DNA from: Hyphomicrobiales bacterium
GTDB lineage: Bacteria; Pseudomonadota; Alphaproteobacteria; Rhizobiales; Rhizobiaceae
Reading direction: 5' to 3'
Assembly: GCA_900466475.1 (NCBI GenBank)
Contig: UBMI01000002.1
Span: 186,001-250,000 of the forward strand
Length of the DNA stretch: 64,000 nucleotides
Below are positions 12,192 through 21,418 of the stretch, piece after piece (the stretch's first letter is position 1; every line of letters begins with the position of its first letter). The notes beneath the pieces were generated by a model, which saw only the letters and a program-made list of their open reading frames with translations, did not search any database and had not been told where the DNA came from. The position numbers were made by a program, and so were the translations under genes.

Positions 12192-13721
12192 TCACTGGCC
12201 GATGCCGGCAATAGCCTGCGCAAAATCCTCAGCCTCGAACGGTTCGAGATCGTCCACCCCTTCCCCGACACCGATGAAATAGACCGGCAGCTTGTGCTTG
12301 GCGGAGATCGCCACCAGAATGCCGCCGCGCGCCGTGCCGTCAAGCTTGGTCATGATCAGCCCGCTGACACCGGCGACATTGCGGAAGATCTCGACCTGGT
12401 TGAGCGCATTCTGGCCCGTCGTCGCATCGAGTGTCTGAAGAACAGTGTGTGGCGCATCGGGGTCAAGCTTGCCGAGCACGCGCACGATCTTCTCCAGTTC
12501 TGCCATCAGCTCCGCCTTGTTCTGCAGGCGGCCAGCCGTATCAATGATGAGAACATCGCATTTCCTGGCCTTTGCCTGCTCGAACGCATCATAGGCAAGG
12601 CCCGCCGCATCAGCGCCGAGCTTGGTACCGATGAATTCGGATTTGGTGCGATCGGCCCAGATCTTCAGCTGCTCGATGGCAGCGGCGCGAAATGTATCGC
12701 CGGCGGCCAGCATCACCTTGAGGCCAGCACCGGAGAGCTTCGCAGCAAGCTTGCCGATCGTTGTCGTCTTGCCGGTGCCGTTGACGCCGACAACGAGAAT
12801 GACATGCGGCTTGTGCGACAGATCGAGCTGCAGGGGCTTGGCGACGGGCTTCAGCACCTTGGCGATTTCGGTTGCCATGATGCGGCTCACATCCTCGCCG
12901 GTGACGTCCTTGCCATAACGTTCGGAAGCGAGCGTATCGGTGACGCGCATTGCAGTCTCGACGCCGAGGTCGGCCTGGATCAGCAGGTCTTCGAGATCCT
13001 GCAGCGTGTCGTCATCCAACTTACGCTTGGTGAAGAGTGCTGCAATCTGACCGGTAAGCTGCGAGGAGGTCCGCGCCAGACCATTGCGCAGGCGCTGAAA
13101 CCAGGAAAGCCTCGGCTGCGGAGTGACCAGAGGCTCGGGTTCGGCGAGGGATCCGGTGGCGAAGCCTTTGGGAAGAACAGGGTCCGCGACTTGTTCGTCG
13201 GACACGATACCTTCCCCCTCTGGCAAGGATCGGGAACTTGGCTCTACCTCAAGCGGAGCCTCCTGCGCGTCTCGAACAGGAATCTCTTCCGGGAACACCT
13301 CCGTGGGCTCGACCCGGCCTTCCTCTACAGGGGCAGCGGCATCCTCAAAACGATCTCCCTCCGTGTGGGGGAGATGATCCAAGACGACAGAGGAGGGCGC
13401 CGATGCATCGTCATCGGCATTTGCTTCCGCTTCCGCCTCTAGAAGAGACAAAGGTACGACGCCCATGTCACCCAGATCATCGACGGGCGGCAGTAATTCC
13501 GGCTCGGCCTCAACGGGCTCCGGGTCCATCGCGCCATCCTGCCCGACATCTGCGGCCGGACCGCCGGCGGTTTCCATTTCTTCGGCAAGAACTGGATCGG
13601 CAGCAAGCGGCAGATCTTCGTCACGCGAGCGCGGCTCCAACTCCCTTTTCACGGCCTCCGGCACGGGCTCGTCCGTCGGCTTGCCGAAGGTGAAGACCTT
13701 TTTGATGAAACTGAGCGCCAT
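12192..13721 (-). CDS. ftsY: Signal recognition particle receptor FtsY
   Basis: FtsY is the membrane-associated GTPase receptor for SRP. The 509-residue protein has a long acidic, low-complexity A domain (about residues 1-205). An N domain follows, and then the G domain with P-loop GVNGTGKTTTIGKLA starting at Gly312, then DTAGRLQNKAELM and TKLDGTARGG. The A domain is rich in Glu, Asp and Pro, as in other alphaproteobacteria. It starts 15 bases after the mtaB stop. The SRP partner ffh is 3 kb away on the other strand. Confidence 0.96.
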   Translation of the reverse strand: MALSFIKKVFTFGKPTDEPVPEAVKRELEPRSRDEDLPLAADPVLAEEMETAGGPAADVGQDGAMDPEPVEAEPELLPPVDDLGDMGVVPLSLLEAEAEANADDDASAPSSVVLDHLPHTEGDRFEDAAAPVEEGRVEPTEVFPEEIPVRDAQEAPLEVEPSSRSLPEGEGIVSDEQVADPVLPKGFATGSLAEPEPLVTPQPRLSWFQRLRNGLARTSSQLTGQIAALFTKRKLDDDTLQDLEDLLIQADLGVETAMRVTDTLASERYGKDVTGEDVSRIMATEIAKVLKPVAKPLQLDLSHKPHVILVVGVNGTGKTTTIGKLAAKLSGAGLKVMLAAGDTFRAAAIEQLKIWADRTKSEFIGTKLGADAAGLAYDAFEQAKARKCDVLIIDTAGRLQNKAELMAELEKIVRVLGKLDPDAPHTVLQTLDATTGQNALNQVEIFRNVAGVSGLIMTKLDGTARGGILVAISAKHKLPVYFIGVGEGVDDLEPFEAEDFAQAIAGIGQ

Positions 13722-13736
13722 GAGTTGTCCGTGAAG

Positions 13737-15011
13737 TCAGGCTGCCGCAGCAGCCGTCAATTGCATATCAAGATACTTGCCATTGTGGCCGGTGATCTTC
13801 ACTTCGACGATATCGCGCGGGCGAAGACCGGGAACCGTGACGAGCGTGAAGTTTTCCGTATGCGCAAGACCGTTGTTTTCCACCAGCAGCCACTGCCGCG
13901 TTCCAACCATCTTGTCCAGATGGCGCTGGTGCAGCATCTGTCCAGTGGCGCGCAGCCGGGCGGCGCGGTCCTTGATGAGAGCGCGATCGAGCTGCGGAAT
14001 GCGCGCGGCAGGTGTGCCGGCTCTCGGGCTATAGGGAAAGACATGCAGATGCGCGATCTCGGCTTCTTCGGCCAGCCGCACAGAATTCTCGAACATATCT
14101 TCGGTCTCTGTCGGGAAGCCGGCGATCATGTCCGCGCCAAAGCTGATCTCCGGCCGCAGCCGGCGCACGTCTTCGATGAAACGCAGAGCGTCGGCCCGGA
14201 GATGTCGGCGTTTCATGCGCTTAAGGATCATGTCGTCGCCATGCTGCAGGGAAAGATGCAGATGCGGCATGAAGCGCGACTCGTCTGCGATCAGATCCAT
14301 GAGATGCCGATCGACCTCGATACTGTCGATGGAAGACAGTCGCAGTCGACGAATATCGGGCACCTGCTTCAGGAGCGTCTTTGCGAGCAGCCCAAGCGTT
14401 GGCTCACCCGGAAGATCGGCGCCATAACTCGTGGCATCGACCCCGGTCAGCACGATTTCGCGATAACCGCTGTCGACGAGGTTGCGCGCCTGATCGACCA
14501 CTGCACCCATTGGCACGGAACGCGAATTGCCGCGACCATAGGGGATGATGCAGAAAGTGCAGCGGTGATCGCATCCATTCTGCACCTGGATGAAGGCCCG
14601 GACATGACCGTCTATATGTCTCACCATCTGTGGCGCCGTATGGCGCACGCTCATGATGTCGTTGACGCGCAGCTTCTCTTCGGCTGAAACACCGAAATCC
14701 GGAAGCGCACGATAGGAGGCTGCCTTCAGCTTCTCCTCGTTGCCAAGCACGGCATCGACCTCCGCCATTTCGGCGAAGGTCTGCTTTTCGGTCTGGGCGG
14801 CACAACCGGTAACGATGATGCGGGCATGTGGATTGTCGCGACGCGCGCGGCGGATCGCCTGACGGGCCTGACGCACGGCCTCGCCGGTCACAGCGCAGGT
14901 GTTGACCAGGATGGCATTGTTGAGCCCGGCCGCTTCGGCCTGCGATCTCATGACTTCGGATTCATAGATATTGAGACGACAGCCGAAGGTAATGACCTCG
15001 ACGCCGCTCAC
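13737..15011 (-). CDS. mtaB: tRNA N6-threonylcarbamoyladenosine(37) methylthiotransferase MtaB
   Basis: This radical-SAM methylthiotransferase converts t6A37 to ms2t6A37 in tRNAs reading ANN codons. From the GTG at 15011 the protein has 424 residues. The N-terminal cluster domain begins [16 protein letters not shown], the radical-SAM cysteines are in [13 protein letters not shown], and a C-terminal TRAM-like domain follows. The start overlaps the dapF stop as GTGA and has GGAAG upstream. A longer frame to 15128 would run into dapF and is rejected. Confidence 0.93.
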   Translation of the reverse strand: MSGVEVITFGCRLNIYESEVMRSQAEAAGLNNAILVNTCAVTGEAVRQARQAIRRARRDNPHARIIVTGCAAQTEKQTFAEMAEVDAVLGNEEKLKAASYRALPDFGVSAEEKLRVNDIMSVRHTAPQMVRHIDGHVRAFIQVQNGCDHRCTFCIIPYGRGNSRSVPMGAVVDQARNLVDSGYREIVLTGVDATSYGADLPGEPTLGLLAKTLLKQVPDIRRLRLSSIDSIEVDRHLMDLIADESRFMPHLHLSLQHGDDMILKRMKRRHLRADALRFIEDVRRLRPEISFGADMIAGFPTETEDMFENSVRLAEEAEIAHLHVFPYSPRAGTPAARIPQLDRALIKDRAARLRATGQMLHQRHLDKMVGTRQWLLVENNGLAHTENFTLVTVPGLRPRDIVEVKITGHNGKYLDMQLTAAAAA

Positions 15012-15910
15012 CGCACTTCCGCTCCGGGTACCGCATCGCGTGACCATGAGCCGGTCGTCGGGTCGACCGTGCCGGACCATTCCCATTCGGCAGGACCGGT
15101 CATGACGACATGGTCGTCTTCGCGCCAATCAATCGTCAGTGGCTGGCGGATCGGGCTGGACGCGACGTCGATCGTCACCTTGCGACCGGTGCGGCCGGTG
15201 CGCGCCGCACTGACGGCAGATGCACAGGCGGCCGAACCGCAAGCAAGCGTCAGCCCCGCACCCCGCTCCCAGGTACGTGTCCGCAGCGCCGAGTCCGAGA
15301 TGACTTGCGCCAGCGTGATATTGGCCTTTTCCGGAAAGATCGGGTGGTTTTCAAGCAGCGGACCGAACCGTTCGAGATCGAAGCTCATGGGATCGCGATC
15401 GACCCAGAAGATCGCATGCGGATTGCCCATCGACATGGCCGAGGGCGAATGCAGGACAGGATTATCGATCGGCCCGATCTGCAGTTCGATACGGCTCGTA
15501 TCGTGGAATTCTTCCGCAAGTGGGATCCGGTTCCAGTCGAAGACCGGCCGCCCCATGTCAACTGATATCGTGCCGTCCTCATGTTCGACCGCATTCAGGA
15601 TGCCGGCAACCGTCTGGAAGGTGAAAGCCTTCTTGCCGGTCTCGGTGGCGAGCGCCTGCACGACACAGCGAGTTCCGTTGCCACAGGCTTGCGCCTTGGA
15701 TCCGTCGGAATTGAGGATGTCGATATAGGCATCGGTGCCATCCGCCTTCGGATCATGAATCGCCATGATCTGGTCGAACTGCGTCTCGGTATCGGCATTG
15801 AGCGCGATGGCAGCCTGTGACGTCACCCTGTCGCTCCGCCCGCGCATGTCGACGACCAGGATCTTGTTGCCAAGCCCGTTCATCTTCGCGAATTCGACCG
15901 TGTTGCTCAT
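15008..15910 (-). CDS. dapF: Diaminopimelate epimerase
   Basis: DapF converts LL- to meso-diaminopimelate, the precursor of lysine and of the peptidoglycan cross-linking residue. The 300-residue protein shows the two catalytic cysteine motifs of the family, ACGNGTRC in the first half and ACGSAACAS in the second, and the N-terminal [13 protein letters not shown]. It is the first gene of the reverse-strand operon dapF-mtaB-ftsY-ispZ-UPF0314, in which several stops and starts overlap. Confidence 0.97.
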   Translation of the reverse strand: MSNTVEFAKMNGLGNKILVVDMRGRSDRVTSQAAIALNADTETQFDQIMAIHDPKADGTDAYIDILNSDGSKAQACGNGTRCVVQALATETGKKAFTFQTVAGILNAVEHEDGTISVDMGRPVFDWNRIPLAEEFHDTSRIELQIGPIDNPVLHSPSAMSMGNPHAIFWVDRDPMSFDLERFGPLLENHPIFPEKANITLAQVISDSALRTRTWERGAGLTLACGSAACASAVSAARTGRTGRKVTIDVASSPIRQPLTIDWREDDHVVMTGPAEWEWSGTVDPTTGSWSRDAVPGAEVR

Positions 15911-16078
15911 CTGACTGTTTCCGCTGCGTTTCGGCTGTATATGGCGGAAATGCTCAGGGATTACCAGTGGGTGAGCGCCAGGCGAGCTTCGTCCTTCTTC
16001 TTACGCGCAACGGCGAAGTCCGCGAAATCAGGGCGGATACGACAAAGCCAACCTATGAAAACCAGACAGAATCCGGAT

Positions 16079-16285
16079 CTAGCGCGCCGCCGGGCCGTCG
16101 GAACTGAGGGACGCCGCATGCGCTTCAACAATAGCGGCAGTAATGACCTTTCTGAGCTCATAGACCAACAAGCGAGACCGTTTGCGATCCAGGTCCTGCG
16201 CCGCCTTCGCCAGATTCAGGCCTTCCTTCAGAACTATATTATGGGCGCGTGCCAGCGCCCAGCTTTCTATATCTGGGTTTATCAT
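16079..16285 (-). CDS. Small hypothetical protein
   Basis: This 68-residue basic, helical protein begins MINPDIESWALARAHN and contains KAAQDLDRKRSRLLVYELRK. The ATG at 16285 has a well-placed GGAG seven bases upstream, which is the main reason to accept the gene. I do not recognise the family and see no signal peptide or membrane helix. It lies alone between dapF and ffh, transcribed in the dapF direction, in a less GC-rich stretch than its neighbours. Confidence 0.5.
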   Translation of the reverse strand: MINPDIESWALARAHNIVLKEGLNLAKAAQDLDRKRSRLLVYELRKVITAAIVEAHAASLSSDGPAAR

Positions 16286-16579
16286 TTGATATCTCCGCCG
16301 ATTCATTCGACATCAAGGATATTCACGAATCATTTTACAGAATTTACTTAAGTAGAAAGTAGAATCAGAAGCGGAATATTTTGCAACTGGCTTTTAGAGC
16401 GAATTCGGGTCTGCGATAGAAATATTCTACCAGACATCGGTGAATTCCAAGGTGAATATGTTAGTATATATAGATATATACTTCCGTCGTCGCGACCGGT
16501 CGCATGGCGTATTATCCCGCACCACGCCTGCCGTTCGGGTTTGGAAAAGCCCGCCACAGCGCCGCCGGACGCATTCGCC

Positions 16580-16608
16580 TTGACATTCCGGCAGCTTTCC
16601 TGTTTATC
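16580..16608 (+). promoter_or_regulatory. Possible sigma-70 promoter upstream of ffh
   Basis: CTTGACA is followed after 17 bases by TTTATC. The -35 is excellent for alphaproteobacterial housekeeping sigma, the -10 is weak (3 of 6). It would start an RNA near 16615, ahead of the hairpin at 16675. Confidence 0.3.
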
Positions 16609-16611
16609 GCC

Positions 16612-16709
16612 CCAAATCCGCGACGAGTAAAAGACTCCGAGCCGCCGACCGGGACACTGGATTCCGGAGGTCAACACCCGACAGCGCGTCGCGCCCTCGG
16701 GTGCTTTTT
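16612..16709 (+). ncRNA. Candidate short RNA or attenuated leader before ffh
   Basis: The stretch from the predicted start near 16615 to the end of the hairpin terminator would give an RNA of roughly 95 bases. It contains no open frame with a ribosome-binding site. It could be an independent small RNA or the terminated form of the ffh leader. The support is only the promoter-like element and the terminator, so this is a hypothesis. Confidence 0.3.
16675..16709 (+). terminator. Hairpin terminator 85 bases before ffh
   Basis: CACCCGA pairs perfectly with TCGGGTG. The 15-base loop can itself fold (GCGC pairs), and CTTTTT follows. Its location upstream of, not after, a same-strand gene is unusual. 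Confidence 0.6.
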
Positions 16710-16793
16710 GGCTTTGCGTCTTGTTTTCGTCAAGGAAAAGCACGACGTTCGGGACATCCCAAAAACTCCCCGAAACGTATCAAGGAAGAGCCG

Positions 16794-18377
16794 ATGTTTG
16801 AGAACCTCCAGGACCGTCTTGGTTCCATCCTGAATGGACTGACAGGCCGTGGCGCGCTTTCGGAAAGTGATGTTTCCGCAGCGCTGCGCGAGGTTCGCCG
16901 TGCGCTTCTGGAAGCCGACGTTTCGCTGGAAGTCGTGCGCTCCTTCACCGATCGTGTGCGTGAAAAGGCTGTCGGCGCGGAGATCCTGAAGTCGATCAAG
17001 CCAGGCCAGATGGTCGTCAAGATCGTCCATGACGAGCTCATCGAGATGCTCGGCGGCGAAGGTGTCGGTGTCGACCTTCATGCAGCCGCCCCGGTCGTCA
17101 TCATGATGGTCGGCCTGCAGGGCTCCGGTAAGACGACGACCACGGCAAAGATCGCCAATCGCTTGACGACGCGCGAGAAGAAGAAGGTGCTGATGGCATC
17201 GCTCGACACGCGCCGCCCGGCAGCGCAAGAGCAGCTTCGCCAGCTCGGCGCTCAGGCAAACATCGACACGCTGCCCGTTATTGCCGGTCAGTCTCCGACC
17301 GATATCGCCGCCCGCGCCGTTCAGGCCGCCAGGCTCGGCGGCCATGACGTCGTCATTCTCGACACCGCCGGCCGTACCCATATCGATGAACCCTTGATGG
17401 TCGAAATGGCCGATATCAAGAAGAAGTCGAACCCGCACGAAATCCTGCTGGTCGCCGACAGCTTGACTGGCCAGGACGCCGTGAACCTCGCTCGCAGCTT
17501 CGACGAGCGTGTCGGCATCACCGGCCTTGTGCTGACCCGCATGGATGGCGATGGCCGCGGCGGTGCGGCCCTTTCCATGCGCGCCGTCACCGGCAAGCCG
17601 ATCAAGCTGATCGGCGTCGGCGAACGAATGGGCGAGCTGGAGGAATTCCATCCCCGTCGTATCGCCGACCGTATCCTCGGCATGGGCGACATCGTCTCGC
17701 TCGTCGAGAAGGCTGCAGAAAACATCGACGCCGAAAAGGCGGCTGCCATGGCCGCCAAGATGGCCAAGGGCAAGTTTGACCTGAACGACCTCGCCGACCA
17801 GCTGCGTCAGATGCAGAAGATGGGCGGCATGGGCGGCATCATGGGCCTGATGCCCGGCATGGCCGGCATGAAGGACAAGATGGCCGCTGCCGGCCTGGAC
17901 GACAAGCTGTTCGGCCGCCAGATCGCCATCATCCAGTCGATGACCAAGGCCGAGCGCGCCAATCCCGACCTGCTCAAGCATTCGCGCAAGAAGCGCATCG
18001 CTGCCGGCTCCGGCACGGATGCGGCTGCCATCAACAAGCTTCTGAAGATGCATCGGCAGATGGCCGACATGATGAAGATGATGGGCGGCAAGAGCAAAGG
18101 CGGCATGATGAAGCAGATGATGGGCGGCCTTGCCGGCAAGATGGGGCTGGGGGGCCTCGGCGGCATGGGCGGCATGCCCGATCTCTCGAATATCGACCCG
18201 AAGCAGCTTGAAGCGCTGCAGAAGCAGGCAGAAGCCGCGGGTCTCGGAAAGCCGGGTGGGGGTATGCCCGGTCTAGGCGGAGGCTTGCCGGGCGGATTGC
18301 CCGGTCTTGGCGGCGCGAAGCTGCCGGGCCTCGGTGGTGGTTTCCCGGGCCTGCCCGGATTGCCGAAGAAGAAGTGA
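16794..18377 (+). CDS. ffh: Signal recognition particle protein Ffh (SRP54)
   Basis: Ffh binds 4.5S RNA and signal sequences and delivers ribosomes to FtsY. The protein has 527 residues from the ATG at 16794, which has AAGGAAG before it. It has an N domain, a G domain with P-loop GLQGSGKT at residues 107-114, DTAGRTHIDEPLM, and TRMDGDGRGG. The methionine-rich M domain follows (from about residue 300). A Gly/Met/Pro-rich tail of some 60 residues extends past the usual end, common in Rhizobiales. Chorismate mutase follows 16 bases later. Confidence 0.97.
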   Translation: MFENLQDRLGSILNGLTGRGALSESDVSAALREVRRALLEADVSLEVVRSFTDRVREKAVGAEILKSIKPGQMVVKIVHDELIEMLGGEGVGVDLHAAAPVVIMMVGLQGSGKTTTTAKIANRLTTREKKKVLMASLDTRRPAAQEQLRQLGAQANIDTLPVIAGQSPTDIAARAVQAARLGGHDVVILDTAGRTHIDEPLMVEMADIKKKSNPHEILLVADSLTGQDAVNLARSFDERVGITGLVLTRMDGDGRGGAALSMRAVTGKPIKLIGVGERMGELEEFHPRRIADRILGMGDIVSLVEKAAENIDAEKAAAMAAKMAKGKFDLNDLADQLRQMQKMGGMGGIMGLMPGMAGMKDKMAAAGLDDKLFGRQIAIIQSMTKAERANPDLLKHSRKKRIAAGSGTDAAAINKLLKMHRQMADMMKMMGGKSKGGMMKQMMGGLAGKMGLGGLGGMGGMPDLSNIDPKQLEALQKQAEAAGLGKPGGGMPGLGGGLPGGLPGLGGAKLPGLGGGFPGLPGLPKKK

Positions 18378-18393
18378 AAGGATCGCCTGCCCC

Positions 18394-18714
18394 ATGATTG
18401 ATCCAGACGTCAAAGCCCAGCTTTCGAGCTACCGCCAGTCGATCGACAATATCGATGCGGCACTCGTTCATATCCTGGCCGAACGCTTCCGCTGCACCAA
18501 AGAGGTCGGCGTGCTGAAGGCCAAGTACAAGTTGCCGCCGGCCGATCCGGCGCGCGAGGAATACCAGATCACGCGTCTTCGTCAGCTTGCCGAAGATGCG
18601 CATCTGGATCCGGATTTCGCCGAGAAGTTCCTGAACTTCGTCATCAAGGAAGTCATCCGGCATCATGAGCAGATTGCTGCGGACCACGCTGAACAGAGCG
18701 CCGCAGCCCGATAA
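18394..18714 (+). CDS. Chorismate mutase (AroQ type)
   Basis: The enzyme rearranges chorismate to prephenate for Phe and Tyr synthesis. The 106-residue all-helical protein has the AroQ signature: SYRQSIDNIDAALVHILAER, then FRCTKEVGVLKAKY, and EEYQITRLRQLAEDAHL, with conserved Arg, Lys, Glu and Gln positions in the three helices. The ATG at 18394 follows AAAGGA, and the upstream frame is part of ffh in another phase. It sits between ffh and rpsP, an arrangement I recall from other Rhizobiales. Confidence 0.92.
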   Translation: MIDPDVKAQLSSYRQSIDNIDAALVHILAERFRCTKEVGVLKAKYKLPPADPAREEYQITRLRQLAEDAHLDPDFAEKFLNFVIKEVIRHHEQIAADHAEQSAAAR

Positions 18715-18763
18715 CCATGCCGCTCAACGAAGCGGTTCAAGAAAAGCCTAAGGAGTAAAGAAC

Positions 18764-19132
18764 ATGGCACTGAAAATTCGTCTCGCACGCGGTGGTTCCA
18801 AGAAGCGCCCGTACTACCACGTCGTTCTCGCTGACGCCCGCAGCCCGCGCGACGGCCGTTTCCTTGAGAACCTCGGCTCCTGGAACCCGATGCTCGCCAA
18901 GGACGATGAAAAGCGCGTTCAGCTGAACGGCGAGCGGATCAAGCACTGGCTCGATCAGGGCGCCCTGCCGACGGACCGCGTCCTGCGCTTCCTCGACGAA
19001 GCCGGCATCTCCAAGCGCGAAACCCGCAACAACCCGGAAAAGGCAAAGCCGGGCAAGAAGGCTCAGGAGCGCGCTGCCGAAAAGGCTCAGAAGGTTGCTG
19101 ACGCCGCTGAAGCTGCTGCTTCCGCCGAATAA
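18764..19132 (+). CDS. rpsP: 30S ribosomal protein S16
   Basis: S16 is a small-subunit assembly protein. The 122-residue product begins with the family-typical [20 protein letters not shown] and has an extended Lys/Ala/Glu-rich tail (about residues 85-122), longer than the roughly 80-residue E. coli protein. AAGGAG stands before the ATG. It heads the classic rpsP-rimM-trmD-rplS series, but a strong terminator separates it from rimM. Confidence 0.97.
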   Translation: MALKIRLARGGSKKRPYYHVVLADARSPRDGRFLENLGSWNPMLAKDDEKRVQLNGERIKHWLDQGALPTDRVLRFLDEAGISKRETRNNPEKAKPGKKAQERAAEKAQKVADAAEAAASAE

Positions 19133-19152
19133 TCGGTTTCGATCCCATCTGG

Positions 19153-19183
19153 ACGGGCGGCATGGCGACATGCCGCCCGTTTT
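19153..19183 (+). terminator. Rho-independent terminator after rpsP
   Basis: A perfect 11-bp stem ACGGGCGGCAT/ATGCCGCCCGT with a 6-base loop is followed by TTTCG. The T tract is short, so read-through into rimM is possible. Confidence 0.8.
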
Positions 19184-19258
19184 CGTTTCCATTCCCGCGC
19201 ACTTCGTTTATGAGAAGCGTGATCTCGGCTTCTTGCCTGCGTTCGAATGAAGGACCCC

Positions 19259-19828
19259 ATGACCAAGCTTGAAAACCCGGTGCTGATGGCGACCATCGGT
19301 GGCGCCCAGGGCATTCGCGGCGAGGTGCGTGTAAAAGCCTACACGGCCGACCCGACCGCGCTCGGCGATTATGGCCACCTGCACAGCATGGATGGGCGCA
19401 TTTTCGAGGTTCTCGAATTGCGCGAGATGAAGAATATGGTCGTCGTCCGCTTCCGCGGCGTCAACGACCGCAACGCCGCCGAGGCGTTGAACGGCCTGGA
19501 ACTCTACATCGAACGCGACAACCTGTCGGACGAGGAACTGGAGGACGACGAGTTCTTCTATGCCGATCTGGAAGGGCTCGAAGCCTTCGACGATCAGGGC
19601 ATCAGTTACGGCACCGTGACCGGAGTCTTCGATTTCGGCGCCGGCGATCTTCTGGAACTCAAGGGCCCCGGCAAGCGTCCGGTGCTGATCCCCTTTTCGG
19701 AAGCCTCCGTGCTTGAAATCGACCTTGAAGCCGGCAAGCTGCTCATTGATCCGCTTGCCGCCGGCCTCATCGACGGTCCCGACGATCTGAAGGGCCTCAC
19801 CCCCGCCAAGCCGAAGAAAAAGAAGTAG
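19259..19828 (+). CDS. rimM: Ribosome maturation factor RimM
   Basis: RimM binds S19 and helps mature the 30S head. The protein has 189 residues from the ATG at 19259, which has AAGGA four bases upstream. The ATG at 19247 lacks one. The N-terminal barrel begins [20 protein letters not shown]. The PRC-barrel half includes [16 protein letters not shown] and ends in a Lys-rich tail. trmD begins five bases after the stop. Confidence 0.95.
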   Translation: MTKLENPVLMATIGGAQGIRGEVRVKAYTADPTALGDYGHLHSMDGRIFEVLELREMKNMVVVRFRGVNDRNAAEALNGLELYIERDNLSDEELEDDEFFYADLEGLEAFDDQGISYGTVTGVFDFGAGDLLELKGPGKRPVLIPFSEASVLEIDLEAGKLLIDPLAAGLIDGPDDLKGLTPAKPKKKK

Positions 19829-19833
19829 GCGCC

Positions 19834-20535
19834 ATGGCTTTCCGGGCGACCGTTCTGACACTTTACCCGGAAATGTTTCCGGGTCATCTGGGATTTTCGC
19901 TCGCAGGCAAGGCGGCAGAGCGCGGACAATGGTCGCTTGATGCCGTGCAGATCCGCGATTTTGCCACTGACAAGCATCGCACCGTCGACGACACGCCGGC
20001 TGGCGGCGGCGCCGGCATGGTGCTGAAGCCCGACGTGCTGGCCCGCGCCATCGACAGCACCTCTGAAAACGACACCCGCCCGAGACTGCTGATGAGCCCG
20101 CGCGGCAAGCCGCTGACGCAGGAGCGTGTGCGGCAACTGGCAGCCGGCGATGGCGTTATCATCATCTGCGGCCGTTTCGAGGGCGTCGACCAGCGGGTGA
20201 TCGAGGCGCGCGGGCTCGAAGAAGTCTCGATCGGCGACTACGTACTGTCAGGCGGCGAGCCGGCGGCGCTGATCGTGCTCGACGCGATCGTCCGTATCCT
20301 GCCTGGCGTCATGGGTAACGACCTCTCCGGCCTGCATGAAAGTTTCGAAGGCGGGCTGCTGGAACATCCGCACTATACCCGTCCGCAGGAATGGGAAGGC
20401 CGCGAGATTCCGGCGATCCTGACGTCGGGCAATCACGGCGCGATCGAGAAATGGCGCCACGAACAGGCCGTCTCCCTGACGAAGGAAAGACGCCCCGATC
20501 TTCTTACAGCGCAGAAGACCGGAAAAGGCGGCTGA
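19834..20535 (+). CDS. trmD: tRNA (guanine-N1-)-methyltransferase TrmD
   Basis: TrmD makes m1G37 in tRNAs and so prevents +1 frameshifting. The 233-residue protein starts [18 protein letters not shown] and carries the trefoil-knot SAM site with [15 protein letters not shown] and [31 protein letters not shown] follows in the C-terminal domain. It is immediately downstream of rimM and probably co-transcribed. Confidence 0.97.
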   Translation: MAFRATVLTLYPEMFPGHLGFSLAGKAAERGQWSLDAVQIRDFATDKHRTVDDTPAGGGAGMVLKPDVLARAIDSTSENDTRPRLLMSPRGKPLTQERVRQLAAGDGVIIICGRFEGVDQRVIEARGLEEVSIGDYVLSGGEPAALIVLDAIVRILPGVMGNDLSGLHESFEGGLLEHPHYTRPQEWEGREIPAILTSGNHGAIEKWRHEQAVSLTKERRPDLLTAQKTGKGG

Positions 20536-20734
20536 TTTCATAAATTTGTCGTCCAAGGGATGACAAGCGGAAGTCTTTCGTGTATTGGCGCACGCGGAAA
20601 TGGGGTTTAACCCTGTCTGCCAGCAAACAAAGAATGGCGAACCCGCTCCCGCCCGCAAGGGCAAACTCCGGAGGCATAGACCGAAGGACAGTGTGAGCGC
20701 TCTGGCTGTTTCAGAATAACCAAAGGTTAAGACG
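20536..20734 (+). promoter_or_regulatory. 199-base rplS upstream region with hairpin
   Basis: A hairpin with a 9-bp stem (TTGTCGTCC/GGATGACAA, one G-T pair) at 20546-20566 lies just after trmD. It lacks a T tract, so it is not a standard terminator. Further on are CCCGC/GCGGG-like pairings near 20645-20665. The length suggests rplS has its own promoter and a structured leader. No known riboswitch is recognisable. Confidence 0.35.
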
Positions 20735-21271
20735 ATGAACATCATTCAGCAGCTTGAGGCCGAACAGGCCGCCAAGATCGAAGCCAAGCGCACGCTTCCG
20801 GAATTCTCCCCGGGCGATACCGTCCGCGTCAACGTGAAGGTCACGGAAGGCAACCGTACCCGCGTTCAGGCCTATGAAGGCGTCTGCATCGCCCGCTCCG
20901 GCGGCGGCCTGCAGGAAAACTTCACGGTCCGCAAGATCTCCTACGGCGAAGGCGTCGAGCGCGTATTCCCGGTTTACTCCCCGCTGATCGAAAGCGTCGA
21001 AGTCGTTCGCCGCGGTAAGGTCCGTCGCGCCAAGCTCTACTACCTGCGCGACCGTCGCGGTAAGTCCGCTCGTATCGTCGAGAACACCGGCACCCGCGCC
21101 CGCAAGCTCAACGATGCAGAGCGTCAGGCCCTTGCCGAGGAAAAGGCACGGATCGAAGCTGAAAAGGTTGCAGCAGCGCAGGCTCTCGCCGCCGAGAAGG
21201 CAGCAGCCGAAGCCGCTGAAGCAAAGGCCGCCGCAGAAGCATCAGCCGCTGCTGAAGGTTCGGCTGAGTAA
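20735..21271 (+). CDS. rplS: 50S ribosomal protein L19
   Basis: L19 lies at the 30S-50S interface. The first 115 residues match the family closely, with [32 protein letters not shown] and [17 protein letters not shown]. The protein has 178 residues, about 60 more than E. coli L19, and the extra C-terminus is an Ala/Glu/Lys-rich helix with coiled-coil character. This extension occurs in other rhizobia. A terminator follows. Confidence 0.97.
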   Translation: MNIIQQLEAEQAAKIEAKRTLPEFSPGDTVRVNVKVTEGNRTRVQAYEGVCIARSGGGLQENFTVRKISYGEGVERVFPVYSPLIESVEVVRRGKVRRAKLYYLRDRRGKSARIVENTGTRARKLNDAERQALAEEKARIEAEKVAAAQALAAEKAAAEAAEAKAAAEASAAAEGSAE

Positions 21272-21304
21272 GCTTCTCGCGAAAGCGAAAATCATTACAT
21301 GGGG

Positions 21305-21336
21305 AAGGCGGTCTTTGGGCCGCCTTTTCTTTTTTG
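21305..21336 (+). terminator. Rho-independent terminator after rplS
   Basis: The stem AAGGCGG/CCGCCTT with an 8-base loop is followed by TTCTTTTTT, 33 bases after the rplS stop. Confidence 0.85.
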
Positions 21337-21418
21337 CACGGGTCGGCGATGCCTGCAGCCTTGCCATGAGCACATCTTCCATGACAATTCTGCCACTCAA
21401 ATTTTGGGGAGCCACATT

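Larger units (their letters stand above)
16286..16793. other. 508-base intergenic region upstream of ffh
   Basis: There is no convincing gene here. The left half (to about 16480) is AT-rich for this genome and includes short TATATA-like tracts. The right half holds a possible promoter (TTGACA at 16580), a strong hairpin terminator (16675-16709) and then the ffh ribosome-binding site. A hairpin terminator between a promoter and ffh suggests a separate short RNA or an attenuated leader. I looked for the conserved core of 4.5S SRP RNA here and did not find it. Confidence 0.6.

Noticed and set aside
16480..16793. 4.5S SRP RNA gene adjacent to ffh
   Set aside because: The conserved GGAAG...AGCAGCC core of SRP RNA is absent on both strands.
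16671..18053. A 460-codon frame opposite ffh
   Set aside because: Antisense of a conserved gene, low complexity His/Asp-rich product, no start signal.
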